A stretch of DNA of 37,818 nucleotides, from the NCBI GenBank assembly GCA_910588495.1, contig CAJUPU010000009.1, forward strand, positions 1 through 37,818, read 5' to 3'. The stretch's first letter is position 1; each line of letters opens with the position of its first letter. The notes beneath the pieces were generated by a model, which was given only the letters and a program-made list of their open reading frames with translations, searched no databases and was not told the DNA's origin. The position numbers and the translations under genes are program-made. Shown here piece after piece: positions 31,422 to 37,818 of the stretch. Source of the stretch: an uncultured Oscillospiraceae bacterium (GTDB taxonomy: Bacteria; Bacillota; Clostridia; Oscillospirales; Oscillospiraceae).

Positions 31422-31461
31422 GGGGAGTTTCCGAAATTTCCGTGAACTTTGATTTCCCGTG

Positions 31462-31490
31462 TTGCAATTTTTTTGGAAAGATGGTAACAT
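31462..31490 (+). promoter_or_regulatory. Promoter of the P-loop protein gene
   Basis: TTGCAA (31462-31467) and TAACAT (31485-31490) with a 17-base spacer. A GGGGG/CCCCC hairpin (31503-31515) lies in the leader. Confidence 0.5.
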
Positions 31491-31542
31491 AGGGATATCA
31501 ACGGGGGACTCCCCCCGATACTCAAGTTAAGGAGTGATCGAA

Positions 31543-31953
31543 ATGGTCAAAGTCATCATGGGCCTGAAGGGCACCGGAAAGACCAAGCAGATGATCGACC
31601 TCATCAACACAGCGGTGGATACGGAGCACGGCAACGTGGTTGCCATCGCCCACAATTCCAAGCTGAACTATAAGATAAACTACAAGATCCGCCTGGTGGA
31701 CACCTCGGACTACAGCATCCCCAACTACGACACCCTGCGGGGCTTCCTGTACGGACTGTACGCCAGCAACTACGATATCACCCATGTGTTCATCGAGAGC
31801 CTGAACAAGCTGGTCCCCACCGTGGGCAACGACGATGTGGAGCCCTTCCTGGACTGGCTGGAGTCCTTCTCCCAGAAGAGCGGTATCAAGTACACCATCT
31901 CCATCAGCGAGGACGCCTCCAAGGCCAGCGACGGCGTGAAGAAATATTTTTGA
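31543..31953 (+). CDS. Small P-loop nucleotide-binding protein
   Basis: A 136-residue protein with an N-terminal Walker A motif, MGLKGTGKTK (G7 to T14), followed by helix QMIDLINTAVD and a beta/alpha pattern. A Walker B-like strand is ITHVFIES. The protein is too short for a full motor ATPase. Close relatives in clostridia are often labelled PilT-like or ATP-binding, without evidence of a pilus role. AAGGAG is 7 bases before the ATG at 31543. It is a single-gene unit ending in a very strong terminator (31971-32004). Function is unknown. Confidence 0.75.
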   Translation: MVKVIMGLKGTGKTKQMIDLINTAVDTEHGNVVAIAHNSKLNYKINYKIRLVDTSDYSIPNYDTLRGFLYGLYASNYDITHVFIESLNKLVPTVGNDDVEPFLDWLESFSQKSGIKYTISISEDASKASDGVKKYF

Positions 31954-31970
31954 GCGATCAGTTGACCTGA

Positions 31971-32004
31971 GACCGGGCGGGCGCGTGCCCGCCCGGTCTT
32001 TTTT
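31971..32004 (+). terminator. Strong terminator of the P-loop gene
   Basis: GACCGGGCGGGC and GCCCGCCCGGTC form a perfect 12-base-pair stem with loop gcgt, followed by TTTTTT. Next to it (32005-32018) is the palindrome GGCCGGATCCGGCC. Confidence 0.95.
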
Positions 32005-32021
32005 GGCCGGATCCGGCCATA

Positions 32022-32076
32022 AGAAGCTGTATCGATCGCTTCAGCACCCAGATCTGCGGCGATCGGTACAGCTTCT
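32022..32076 (+). promoter_or_regulatory. 18-bp stem-loop in the leader of the nitroreductase gene
   Basis: AGAAGCTGTATCGATCGC (32022-32039) pairs with GCGATCGGTACAGCTTCT (32059-32076); all 18 positions pair, with one U-G. The loop is 19 bases. It stands 26 bases before the start codon and 12 bases before the ribosome site. Confidence 0.6.
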
Positions 32077-32101
32077 AAGATCATAAAGGAGGTCTTTTGA
32101 A

Positions 32102-32608
32102 ATGGACTGTACCCAGACCATCCGCGCGAGGCGGAGCATCCGCAAGTTCAAGCCCGGCGACTCCATCCCCAGGGCCGACGTGGAGACCATGCTGGAGGCG
32201 GCCATGATGGCCCCCAGCGCCCGCAACACCCGCCCCTGGCAGTTCTTCGTGGTGGAGGACCCGGAATTGAAGGCCAAGCTGCGCCGGGCCCATCCCTTCG
32301 CCTCCATGCTGGACACCGCGGCCCTGGCCATCGTGGTGTGCGCCAGGCCGGAGGTGCAGACCGGGGCGGTGGAGGGCTACTGGCCGCTGGACTGCGGCGC
32401 GGCGGTGGAGAATCTGCTGCTCCAGGCGGTGGACCTGGGCTACGGCGCCTGCTGGTGCGGCTGCTGGCCCAGCCCCCGGGTCTCCAAGCTCCAGGAGATC
32501 CTGGACACCCAGTCCGTCCCCGTGGCCCTGGTGGCCGTGGGCGTTCCCGACGAGAGCCCCGCGGCCAAGGGGCACTACGACCCCGGTAAGGTCACATGGC
32601 TGGGCTGA
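32102..32608 (+). CDS. Nitroreductase family protein
   Basis: A 168-residue FMN-dependent oxidoreductase of the nitroreductase family. IRARRSIRKFKPGDSIPRAD is the conserved FMN phosphate-binding start. AAMMAPSARNTRPWQFFVVE is the second FMN motif. LLQAVDLGYGACWCGCWPSP is the usual helix and flavin loop, here with three Cys. It is near the short end of the family. Likely reduces quinone, nitro or flavin substrates with NAD(P)H; the true substrate is not readable. AAAGGAGG stands before the ATG, and an 18-bp stem-loop precedes it. The debranching gene follows 26 bases later, so both may be one unit. Confidence 0.9.
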   Translation: MDCTQTIRARRSIRKFKPGDSIPRADVETMLEAAMMAPSARNTRPWQFFVVEDPELKAKLRRAHPFASMLDTAALAIVVCARPEVQTGAVEGYWPLDCGAAVENLLLQAVDLGYGACWCGCWPSPRVSKLQEILDTQSVPVALVAVGVPDESPAAKGHYDPGKVTWLG

Positions 32609-32634
32609 GCCGGAGCGGGGAGGGAGAGCGAGCG

Positions 32635-34740
32635 ATGAGCGAACGAAAAGACCGGCGGGACAAGGTGGAGAGCGGCGTGGTGCTGCCCCGGGCCATCCAC
32701 CTGGTGCCCCTGGAAAACATCAACGGCTTCGATGTCCGGCCCGGGTTCTACGAGACCAACGGCGCCACCGCCATCCCCGGCGGGGTGAACTTCACCGTCC
32801 ACTCCCACGGGGCCGCCAGCGTGGAGCTGCTGCTGTTCCACCGGGAGGAGGCGGAGCCCTTCGTGGTGCTCCCCTTTCCGGAGCACTACCGGATCGGCAA
32901 CGTGTATTCCATGATCGTGTTCAAGCTGAACATCGAGGAATTCGAGTACGCCTACCGGGTGGACGGGCCCTATGAGCCGGAGAAGGGGCTGATCTTCGAC
33001 AAGTCCCGCTATCTGCTGGATCCCTACGCCAAGGCGGTCACCGGCCAGAGCGACTGGGGCAAGAGCCCGCCCCACGGCCAGCACTACAAGGCCCGGGTGG
33101 TGAAAGACGACTTCGACTGGGGCAATATGGGCCAGCCCCTGATCCCCATGGAGGACCTGATCATCTACGAGCTCCACGTCCGGGGCTTCACCAAGGACCC
33201 GTCCTCGAAAGTGGAGCACCCCGGCACCTTCGCCGGGCTGATGCAGAAGCTGCCCTACCTTCAGGAGCTGGGGGTGAACGCCATCGAGCTGATGCCCATC
33301 TTCGAGTTCGATGAGATGCTGGACTACCGGGAGGTGAACGGGCAGAAGCTGTATAACTACTGGGGGTACAATACCGTCAGCTTCTTCGCCCCCAACACCA
33401 GCTACACCGCCTCCACCGAGTACAACCGGGAGGGGAACGAGCTCAAGCGGCTGATCCGGGCCTGCAAGCAGCGGGGGATCGAGGTGTACCTGGACGTGGT
33501 GTTCAACCACACCGCCGAGGGCAACGAGATGGGGCCCTTCTTCTCCTTCAAGGGTTTCGACAACAACATCTACTACCTGCTCACCCCGGAGGGGTACTAT
33601 TACAACTTCTCCGGCTGCGGCAACACCCTGAACTGCAACCACCCCATCGTCCACCAGATGATCCTGGACTGCCTGCGCTATTGGGTGACCACCTACCGGG
33701 TGGACGGCTTCCGGTTCGATCTGGCGTCCATCCTGGGCCGGGACGAGAACGGCGCGCCCATGGTGTCCCCGCCCCTTTTGCAGGCCCTGGCCTTCGACCC
33801 CATCCTGGGGGACGTGAAGCTGATCGCCGAGGCGTGGGACGCGGGGGGGCTGTACCAGGTGGGCACCTTCCCCGCCTGGAACCGCTGGGCGGAGTGGAAC
33901 GGCCGCTACCGGGACGATATGCGCCGCTACCTGAAGGGGGATGGCGGGATGGCCCAGGCCGCCGCCCTGCGCCTCACCGGCTCCCGGGACATCTACGACA
34001 CCGCGGCCCGGAGCAATGCCTCGGTGAACTTCCTCACCTGCCACGACGGCTTCACCCTCCACGACCTGTACACCTACAACGGCAAGCACAACGAGGCCAA
34101 CGGCTGGAACAACACCGACGGCGCCAACGACAACAACAGCTGGAACTGCGGCGCGGAGGGGGAGACCGACGACCCCCAGATCAACGCCCTGCGCCGCCGG
34201 ATGGTGCGCAACGCCTTTGCCCTGCTGATGTGCTCCCGGGGCACCCCCATGTTCCTGGCGGGGGACGAGTTCGGCAACACCCAGTTCGGCAACAACAACG
34301 CCTATTGCCAGGACAACATCACCTCCTGGCTGGACTGGTCCCTGCGGGAGCGCAACCAGAGCCTGTTCCGGTTTTTCCAGTATATGATCCGTCTGCGCAA
34401 GAACAACCGGGCGCTGCGCTGCGACATGAGCGGCGGGGCCTGCGGCTTCCCCGACGTGAGCTTCCACGGCGTGGCCCCCTGGCAGGACAAGTTCGGCCCC
34501 GAGGACCGGTATGTGGGGGTGATGTTTGCCGGGGCGGAGCGCAACGTGGGGCCCCAGATCCTCTACGTGGCCTCCAACTCCTATTGGGGGGAGCTGAACG
34601 CCGCGCTGCCCCAGCTGCCCGTATCCATGCGGTGGGAGCAGGTGGTGGACACCTGGGACGAGGAGCAGTATCCCCATCCCGTCGATGGGAACTGCTTCAC
34701 CATCGGCCCCCGCAGCGTGATGGTGTTCCGGGCCAGGTAG
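32635..34740 (+). CDS. glgX: Glycogen debranching enzyme, GlgX/isoamylase type (GH13)
   Basis: A 701-residue GH13 enzyme cleaving alpha-1,6 branches of glycogen or limit dextrins. An N-terminal CBM48-like domain (GGVNFTVHSHGAASVELLLF, YRVDGPYEPEKG) precedes the barrel. Barrel motifs: DLIIYELHVRGFTKDP; YLDVVFNHTAEG; YRVDGFRFDLAS with nucleophile D362; LIAEAWD with acid E399; LTCHDGFTLHD with D471. The ATG at 32635 is used because GGGAGGGAG precedes it; an in-frame start at 32596 lies inside the previous gene. Converges with the repressor gene 6 bases away. Isoamylase versus GlgX naming is not certain, but the class is. Confidence 0.93.
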   Translation: MSERKDRRDKVESGVVLPRAIHLVPLENINGFDVRPGFYETNGATAIPGGVNFTVHSHGAASVELLLFHREEAEPFVVLPFPEHYRIGNVYSMIVFKLNIEEFEYAYRVDGPYEPEKGLIFDKSRYLLDPYAKAVTGQSDWGKSPPHGQHYKARVVKDDFDWGNMGQPLIPMEDLIIYELHVRGFTKDPSSKVEHPGTFAGLMQKLPYLQELGVNAIELMPIFEFDEMLDYREVNGQKLYNYWGYNTVSFFAPNTSYTASTEYNREGNELKRLIRACKQRGIEVYLDVVFNHTAEGNEMGPFFSFKGFDNNIYYLLTPEGYYYNFSGCGNTLNCNHPIVHQMILDCLRYWVTTYRVDGFRFDLASILGRDENGAPMVSPPLLQALAFDPILGDVKLIAEAWDAGGLYQVGTFPAWNRWAEWNGRYRDDMRRYLKGDGGMAQAAALRLTGSRDIYDTAARSNASVNFLTCHDGFTLHDLYTYNGKHNEANGWNNTDGANDNNSWNCGAEGETDDPQINALRRRMVRNAFALLMCSRGTPMFLAGDEFGNTQFGNNNAYCQDNITSWLDWSLRERNQSLFRFFQYMIRLRKNNRALRCDMSGGACGFPDVSFHGVAPWQDKFGPEDRYVGVMFAGAERNVGPQILYVASNSYWGELNAALPQLPVSMRWEQVVDTWDEEQYPHPVDGNCFTIGPRSVMVFRAR

Positions 34741-34746
34741 GAGACC

Positions 34747-35256
34747 CTATCGGACCAGAAAGCCCGCCTCGTCCAGGGCGGCGGCCGCCCGCTGGAAGGC
34801 GTCCTCGCCGGGGCAGCGCAGGGTGTGCAGGTGGATGCCGCCGGTGAGCAGCGACAGGGGCCGGGCGGCGTGTTCCTCCACCTTGCGCAGAAATTCCGAG
34901 ATGTCGTACCGGGAGGAGAGGTCCAGCGGCCCGGTGATCTGGCCGTACACCGGGTGTTCCACGATGACGTTTTCCACGGTGCACCCCTGGTCCACCATGA
35001 GGGTCAGCTCCCGCTCCATGTCCGCCCCGCTGTGGAGGCAGGCCACGGTGCGGGACAGCCCCGGCCGGGGCCGCTCCAGCACATAGCCCCGGGGGGTGGC
35101 GGAGATGGGCTCCCCCGCCGCCCGGAGCAGGGCCACGTCCCCCACGATGATCTGGCGGCTCACCGACAGCCGGCGGGCCAGGGCGGTGGCGGACAGGGGG
35201 CGGTCGGCCTGCTTCAGGTAGTCCAGGATGTGGGTCCGGCGCTGGGTGGTGTTCAT
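34747..35256 (-). CDS. niaR: NiaR-type repressor of NAD synthesis (HTH plus 3H domain)
   Basis: A 169-residue regulator. Residues 5-55 are a winged helix of the HTH_11 type (RRTHILDYLKQADRPLSATA, LSVSRQIIVGDVALLRAAG). Residues 65-165 are a 3H domain with the conserved histidines H75 (LHSGADMERE), H101 (VEHPVYGQI) and H142/H144 (GGIHLHTL). NiaR proteins bind niacin and a metal and repress niacin uptake or NAD synthesis genes. No such genes are adjacent here, so targets lie elsewhere. The ATG at 35256 has AGGAG about 9 bases upstream, and a promoter is seen at 35289-35317. Confidence 0.88.
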   Translation of the reverse strand: MNTTQRRTHILDYLKQADRPLSATALARRLSVSRQIIVGDVALLRAAGEPISATPRGYVLERPRPGLSRTVACLHSGADMERELTLMVDQGCTVENVIVEHPVYGQITGPLDLSSRYDISEFLRKVEEHAARPLSLLTGGIHLHTLRCPGEDAFQRAAAALDEAGFLVR

Positions 35257-35288
35257 GGGCGGCGCTCCTCTCGGCGTTTTTCCCCCAG

Positions 35289-35317
35289 AGTATATCACAC
35301 CCCGCTCGGCCCCGCAA
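35289..35317 (-). promoter_or_regulatory. Promoter of the repressor gene
   Basis: On the minus strand TTGCGG (35312-35317) and TATACT (35289-35294) with a 17-base spacer, about 33 bases before the start codon. The -35 box abuts the stop codon of the upstream gene. Confidence 0.6.
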
Positions 35318-35323
35318 GCGGTC

Positions 35324-36097
35324 TCACGGCTGGGGCGGGCCGAAGACCTCCTCCAGGTGGTCCTCCGCCTCCGGCCCGGGGAGCAGGGCGGCGATGACGC
35401 CCAGGCGTTTGGCCGTATCCAGCTTCTCTCGGACGGACCGGGGGGTGTCGAACAGCACGAAATGGGCCTGGGGCCCCGCCATGTAGGTGAAGTAGTGGGC
35501 GCACAGCCCCCGGTCGAAGAACACGGCGGGCTCCAGGCGGCGCAGCAGCTCCTCCAGCCCCTCCTGGGGGATGGGCTCCCCCCGGCCCCGGGCGGGGAGG
35601 GGGAACTCCTCCCGCACCCACTCCACCGCCAGGGCGGTCCGGTCGGGGCCGTAGCGGTCCAGGGCGTCCCGCAGCCGCCGCTCCAGGGTGCCGTGGGTGA
35701 GGGCGGAGGGGATGAGCACCCGGGCCCGGGGCGCGTGGGGGGCGTAGGGCTCCGGGACGTACAGCGTCCAGCCCTGGGCGGCGCAGTTGCGGTCCAGGAT
35801 CTCCGCCAGCTTGGGCAGGCAGCCGGCGGGGGGGCCCTCGAAGTCGCACACGATGCCCCGGAAGGACCGGCGGCGGCACTCCCCCAGGATCTGGCGGCAG
35901 CAGCCCACCGGGTCCCCCCCGCCGTCGAAGCCCGCGCAGTCCACCTGCATCAGCCCGCCCCGCAGGCCCTGGGGCAGGCGTATGCCCAGCAGCTTTGGCC
36001 CCGGTCCCACCCGGTAGGCCATGTGGGCGGGGGCGAGGCCGAAGGCCCGCCCCCGGGTCTCCCGCCCGGCGGGCAGGGCCAGCAGCAATTCTTTCAT
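35324..36097 (-). CDS. Unrecognised protein, possible TIM-barrel hydrolase relative
   Basis: A 257-residue cytoplasmic protein, GC-rich and Pro/Arg-rich. FRGIVCDFEGPPAGCLPKLA resembles the strand carrying the acidic residues of GH18-like barrels (hydrophobic strand, then D-F-E), and strands GWTLYVPEPYA and TALAVEWVREEFPL fit a barrel; the full DxxDxDxE motif is not present. No signal peptide or spore-type LysM domain is seen. AGGGGGGAC lies before the ATG at 36097. It precedes the repressor gene on the same strand by 67 bases but is not obviously linked to it. Function is not assigned. Confidence 0.6.
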   Translation of the reverse strand: MKELLLALPAGRETRGRAFGLAPAHMAYRVGPGPKLLGIRLPQGLRGGLMQVDCAGFDGGGDPVGCCRQILGECRRRSFRGIVCDFEGPPAGCLPKLAEILDRNCAAQGWTLYVPEPYAPHAPRARVLIPSALTHGTLERRLRDALDRYGPDRTALAVEWVREEFPLPARGRGEPIPQEGLEELLRRLEPAVFFDRGLCAHYFTYMAGPQAHFVLFDTPRSVREKLDTAKRLGVIAALLPGPEAEDHLEEVFGPPQP

Positions 36098-36109
36098 GTC
36101 AGTCCCCCC

Positions 36110-36138
36110 TTGTGGATGGTGACGGTCTGTGATAAAAT
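36110..36138 (+). promoter_or_regulatory. Promoter of the HAD phosphatase gene
   Basis: TTGTGG (36110-36115) and TAAAAT (36133-36138) with a 17-base spacer, about 57 bases before the start codon. Confidence 0.6.
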
Positions 36139-36195
36139 GCGAACGGGGTAATGAAATAAATCTATGCTCGTCCCGGGCAGGATAGAAGGTGGAAC

Positions 36196-36717
36196 ATGGC
36201 TTGGTTCAGGGCCCGGTTCAGGGTCCGTGATATCTATGAGATCGGCGGCGCGGCCTTGGAGCGCCGGGGGATCCGCCTGCTGCTGGCGGATCTGGACAAC
36301 ACCCTGGTCCCCTACAGCGTGTCCCTGCCCGACGACCGGCTGCGGGAATGGAAAAAGGAGCTCCACGCCCACGGGGTGGAGCTGTTCATCCTGTCCAACA
36401 GCCGGAAAAAGGGCGCCGGGCAAGGGATGAGCCGGGTGGAGCGCTTTGCCCGGGCGCTGGACGTGCCCTTCATCCGCCGGGCGGGCAAGCCCGGGACCGC
36501 CTCCTTTTACAAGGCGATGGAGCGGATGGGGGCGGCGGGGGAGCAGACCGCCATCGTGGGCGACCAGGTGTTCACCGATGTGCTGGGGGGCAACCGGGCG
36601 GGGATATCCACCATCCTGGTGGAGCCGATCCGGCTGGCGGGCAATCCGGGGCGGTATCTGCGCTACGCCGTGGAGGTCCCCTTCCGGCTGCTGTCGGGAA
36701 GGAGGGAGGCCCTGTGA
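36196..36717 (+). CDS. YqeG-type HAD IIIA phosphatase
   Basis: A 173-residue HAD-superfamily protein of the YqeG family. LLLADLDNTLVPY is motif I (nucleophile D32, acid D34). LFILSNSRK is motif II. AGKPGTASFYKAM has the motif III lysine. AIVGDQVFTDVLGGNRAG is motif IV with its aspartates. All catalytic residues are present. The natural substrate of YqeG proteins is not firmly known, and in Firmicutes they usually sit beside translation or biosynthesis genes. Its TGA overlaps the GTG start of the endonuclease gene (GTGA), so the two are coupled. Confidence 0.88.
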   Translation: MAWFRARFRVRDIYEIGGAALERRGIRLLLADLDNTLVPYSVSLPDDRLREWKKELHAHGVELFILSNSRKKGAGQGMSRVERFARALDVPFIRRAGKPGTASFYKAMERMGAAGEQTAIVGDQVFTDVLGGNRAGISTILVEPIRLAGNPGRYLRYAVEVPFRLLSGRREAL

Positions 36718-37571
36718 GCGCCAGGTTCGGCCCGGCGGGCAACGCCGGGAATTTTCCCTACAAGTCCTCGGCGGACGCCCCCAGGTGGCTGCGGGAGATT
36801 GGGCTGGACTGCTACGAATACCAGTGCGGCAAGGGGGTCCATGTGGGGGAGGACACCGCCCGCAGGGTGGGAGAGGCGGCGGCGGAGCAGGGGATCGCCC
36901 TGTCCCTCCACGCCCCTTATTTCATCAACCTGGCCAACCCGGACCCGGACGCCCTGCGAAAGACCATCGGCTATATCACCGGGGCCTGCCTGGTGGCGGA
37001 CCGGATGGGGGCGGCGCGGGTGGTGATCCACTCCGGAGCGCTGATGAAGCGCACCCGCCGGGAGGCGCTGGACACCGCCCTGCGCTCCCTGAAGGAGGTC
37101 GTCGCCGCCTGCGACGGCGCGGGCTTCGGCCACATCACGCTGTGCCCCGAGACCATGGGCAAGCTGGGCCAGCTGGGGGACCTGGACGAGGTGCTGGAGC
37201 TGTGCAGCCTGGATGAGCGCCTCCTGCCCTGCGTGGACTTCGGCCACCTGTACGCCCGCTCCCTGGGGGCGGACCAGGGGGCGGAGGTGTTCGAGGGGAT
37301 GCTGGACCGGATGGAGGCGGCGCTGGGCAGGGAGCGGGCCGCCCGGTTCCACAGCCACTTCTCCCACATCGAGTTCACCCCCGGCGGCGGGGAGAAGTGC
37401 CACCGCACCTTTGCCGACGACGGGGGCTACGGCCCGGACTGGGCGCCCCTGGCCCAGGCGGTGGCGGCGCGGGGGTGGAGCCCCACCTTCATCTGCGAGA
37501 GCGCGGGCACCCAGGCGGAGGACGCGCTGACCATGAAGCGAGTTTATTGGGGCTTTGTGAGCGGGCAATGA
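36714..37571 (+). CDS. Endonuclease IV-family (AP endonuclease 2) TIM-barrel protein
   Basis: A 285-residue protein of the endonuclease IV family, which cleaves DNA 5' of abasic sites using three zinc ions. Expected metal ligands are visible: H66 (SLHAPYFINLANPD), H106 (VVIHSGAL), E146 (CPETMGK), D175 and H178 (CVDFGHLY), then HSHFSHIEF and ICESAG. Start: GTG at 36714, overlapping the previous stop and preceded by GGAAGGAGGGAGG; an open frame extends upstream but is the shadow of the phosphatase gene. The last part of the gene is repeated 216 bases downstream. AP-endonuclease activity is likely but a sugar-isomerase-like role is possible. Confidence 0.85.
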   Translation: MSARFGPAGNAGNFPYKSSADAPRWLREIGLDCYEYQCGKGVHVGEDTARRVGEAAAEQGIALSLHAPYFINLANPDPDALRKTIGYITGACLVADRMGAARVVIHSGALMKRTRREALDTALRSLKEVVAACDGAGFGHITLCPETMGKLGQLGDLDEVLELCSLDERLLPCVDFGHLYARSLGADQGAEVFEGMLDRMEAALGRERAARFHSHFSHIEFTPGGGEKCHRTFADDGGYGPDWAPLAQAVAARGWSPTFICESAGTQAEDALTMKRVYWGFVSGQ

Positions 37572-37602
37572 CGGGCGCTCTCGCAGGGACCCGCCGAAGG
37601 CG
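37497..37602. repeat. Tandem duplication, copy A (end of the endonuclease gene)
   Basis: These 106 bases recur at 37713-37818 (window end) with 3 substitutions. Copy A covers the last 25 codons of the gene, its stop, and the first palindrome of the array. Each copy opens with GAGAGCGC and holds its inverse GCGCTCTC 78 bases on. Confidence 0.9.
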
Positions 37603-37708
37603 GGACGCGCCGAGTGGCGCGTAAAATGCCGAAGGCATTTCCGCAGGGCGGATCCATTCCGCCCGAGGATCGAGATCCAAAGGGGTCCCCGGCGGATCGA
37701 AGATCCGC
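37590..37708. repeat. Array of seven short palindromes
   Basis: Back-to-back stems: CCCGCC/GGCGGG (37590-37604), ACGCGCC/GGCGCGT (37605-37622), AAATGCC/GGCATTT (37624-37640), GGGCGGA/TCCGCCC (37646-37664), GGATC/GATCC (37667-37678), GGGG/CCCC (37682-37690), GCGGATC/GATCCGC (37692-37708). Three have the loop gaa. No coding region. Confidence 0.85.
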
Positions 37709-37712
37709 TGGG

Positions 37713-37818
37713 GAGAGCGCGGGCACCCAGGCGGAGGACGCGCTGACCATGAAGGAAGTTTACTGGGGCTTTGTGAGCGGGCAATGACGGGCGCTCTCGC
37801 AGGGACCCGCCGAAGGCG
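37713..37818. repeat. Tandem duplication, copy B (detached gene tail)
   Basis: Second copy of 37497-37602. It is not attached to an upstream gene here. Two of the three changes fall in one codon (CGA Arg to GAA Glu) and the third is a silent TAT to TAC. It runs off the window at the start of another palindrome. Confidence 0.9.

Noticed and set aside
32575..34677. Minus-strand open frame of 700 codons
   Set aside because: Shadow of the debranching enzyme caused by high GC; Val/Gly/His-rich product without motifs.
36663..37784. Minus-strand open frame of 373 codons spanning the tail duplication
   Set aside because: Antisense of the endonuclease gene; its apparent internal repeat is just the duplicated tail read backwards.
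1..37818. CRISPR arrays
   Set aside because: No regularly spaced identical repeats of 24-40 bases and no cas genes; the only dense repeats are the palindromes at 37590-37708, whose sequences differ.

Overview
The window looks like the chromosome of a gut clostridium of the Oscillospiraceae/Ruminococcaceae type. It has two parts. Positions 1 to about 29,250 are a mosaic mobile island of moderate GC. Positions about 29,257 to 37,818 are GC-rich core chromosome with housekeeping genes. The genus is inference; the change in composition and gene content at a tRNA-Leu(GAG) gene (29257-29342, minus strand) is visible directly.

Island, left part (1-7130): a replication-initiator-like HTH protein, a large serine recombinase that has lost its catalytic N-terminus, a separately transcribed HEPN plus SEC-C protein (possible defence cargo), and two overlapping intact large serine recombinases. 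Island, middle (7129-17579, all minus strand): a tightly packed cluster typical of Firmicutes integrative elements. It holds DUF4314, a 'virulence' protein, DUF5049, a gamma-glutamylcyclotransferase and an amidoligase; then small zinc-ribbon/HTH proteins and a cytosine-5 methyltransferase; then a replication-relaxation protein, a VirD4/TraG-like coupling ATPase, small membrane proteins and an MT-A70 adenine methyltransferase. Start and stop codons repeatedly overlap by 1-4 bases, so these genes are probably translationally coupled. No relaxase and no complete type IV secretion channel lie in the window, so the element probably continues to the left.

Island, right part (17806-29250): two adjacent membrane-anchored proteins with exposed beta domains; an unrecognised gene behind a near-consensus promoter with a palindromic operator and a structured leader; a small sigma-like regulator; a cytoplasmic protein sharing a domain with one of the anchored proteins; a catalytic-domain-only tyrosine recombinase; and four exported proteins (three lipoproteins and a stalk-domain protein) behind a leader able to form two competing hairpins. 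Ten-base direct repeats lie near the tRNA end.

Core chromosome (29257-37818): tRNA-Leu, type I L-asparaginase, a thioredoxin-reductase-like flavoprotein without an NADPH motif, a P-loop protein, a nitroreductase, a glycogen-debranching (GlgX-type) enzyme, a NiaR-type 3H repressor, an unknown protein, a YqeG-type HAD phosphatase and an endonuclease IV-family protein. The end of the last gene is duplicated 216 bases downstream, and the two copies are separated by a dense array of tiny palindromes.

The observations I rate most worth a second look are the HEPN/SEC-C gene, the palindrome array with the duplicated gene tail, the shared modules among island proteins, and the two structured leaders (21195-21309 and 24238-24292). 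All gene calls rest on reading the sequence and recalled family features; no database search was run.
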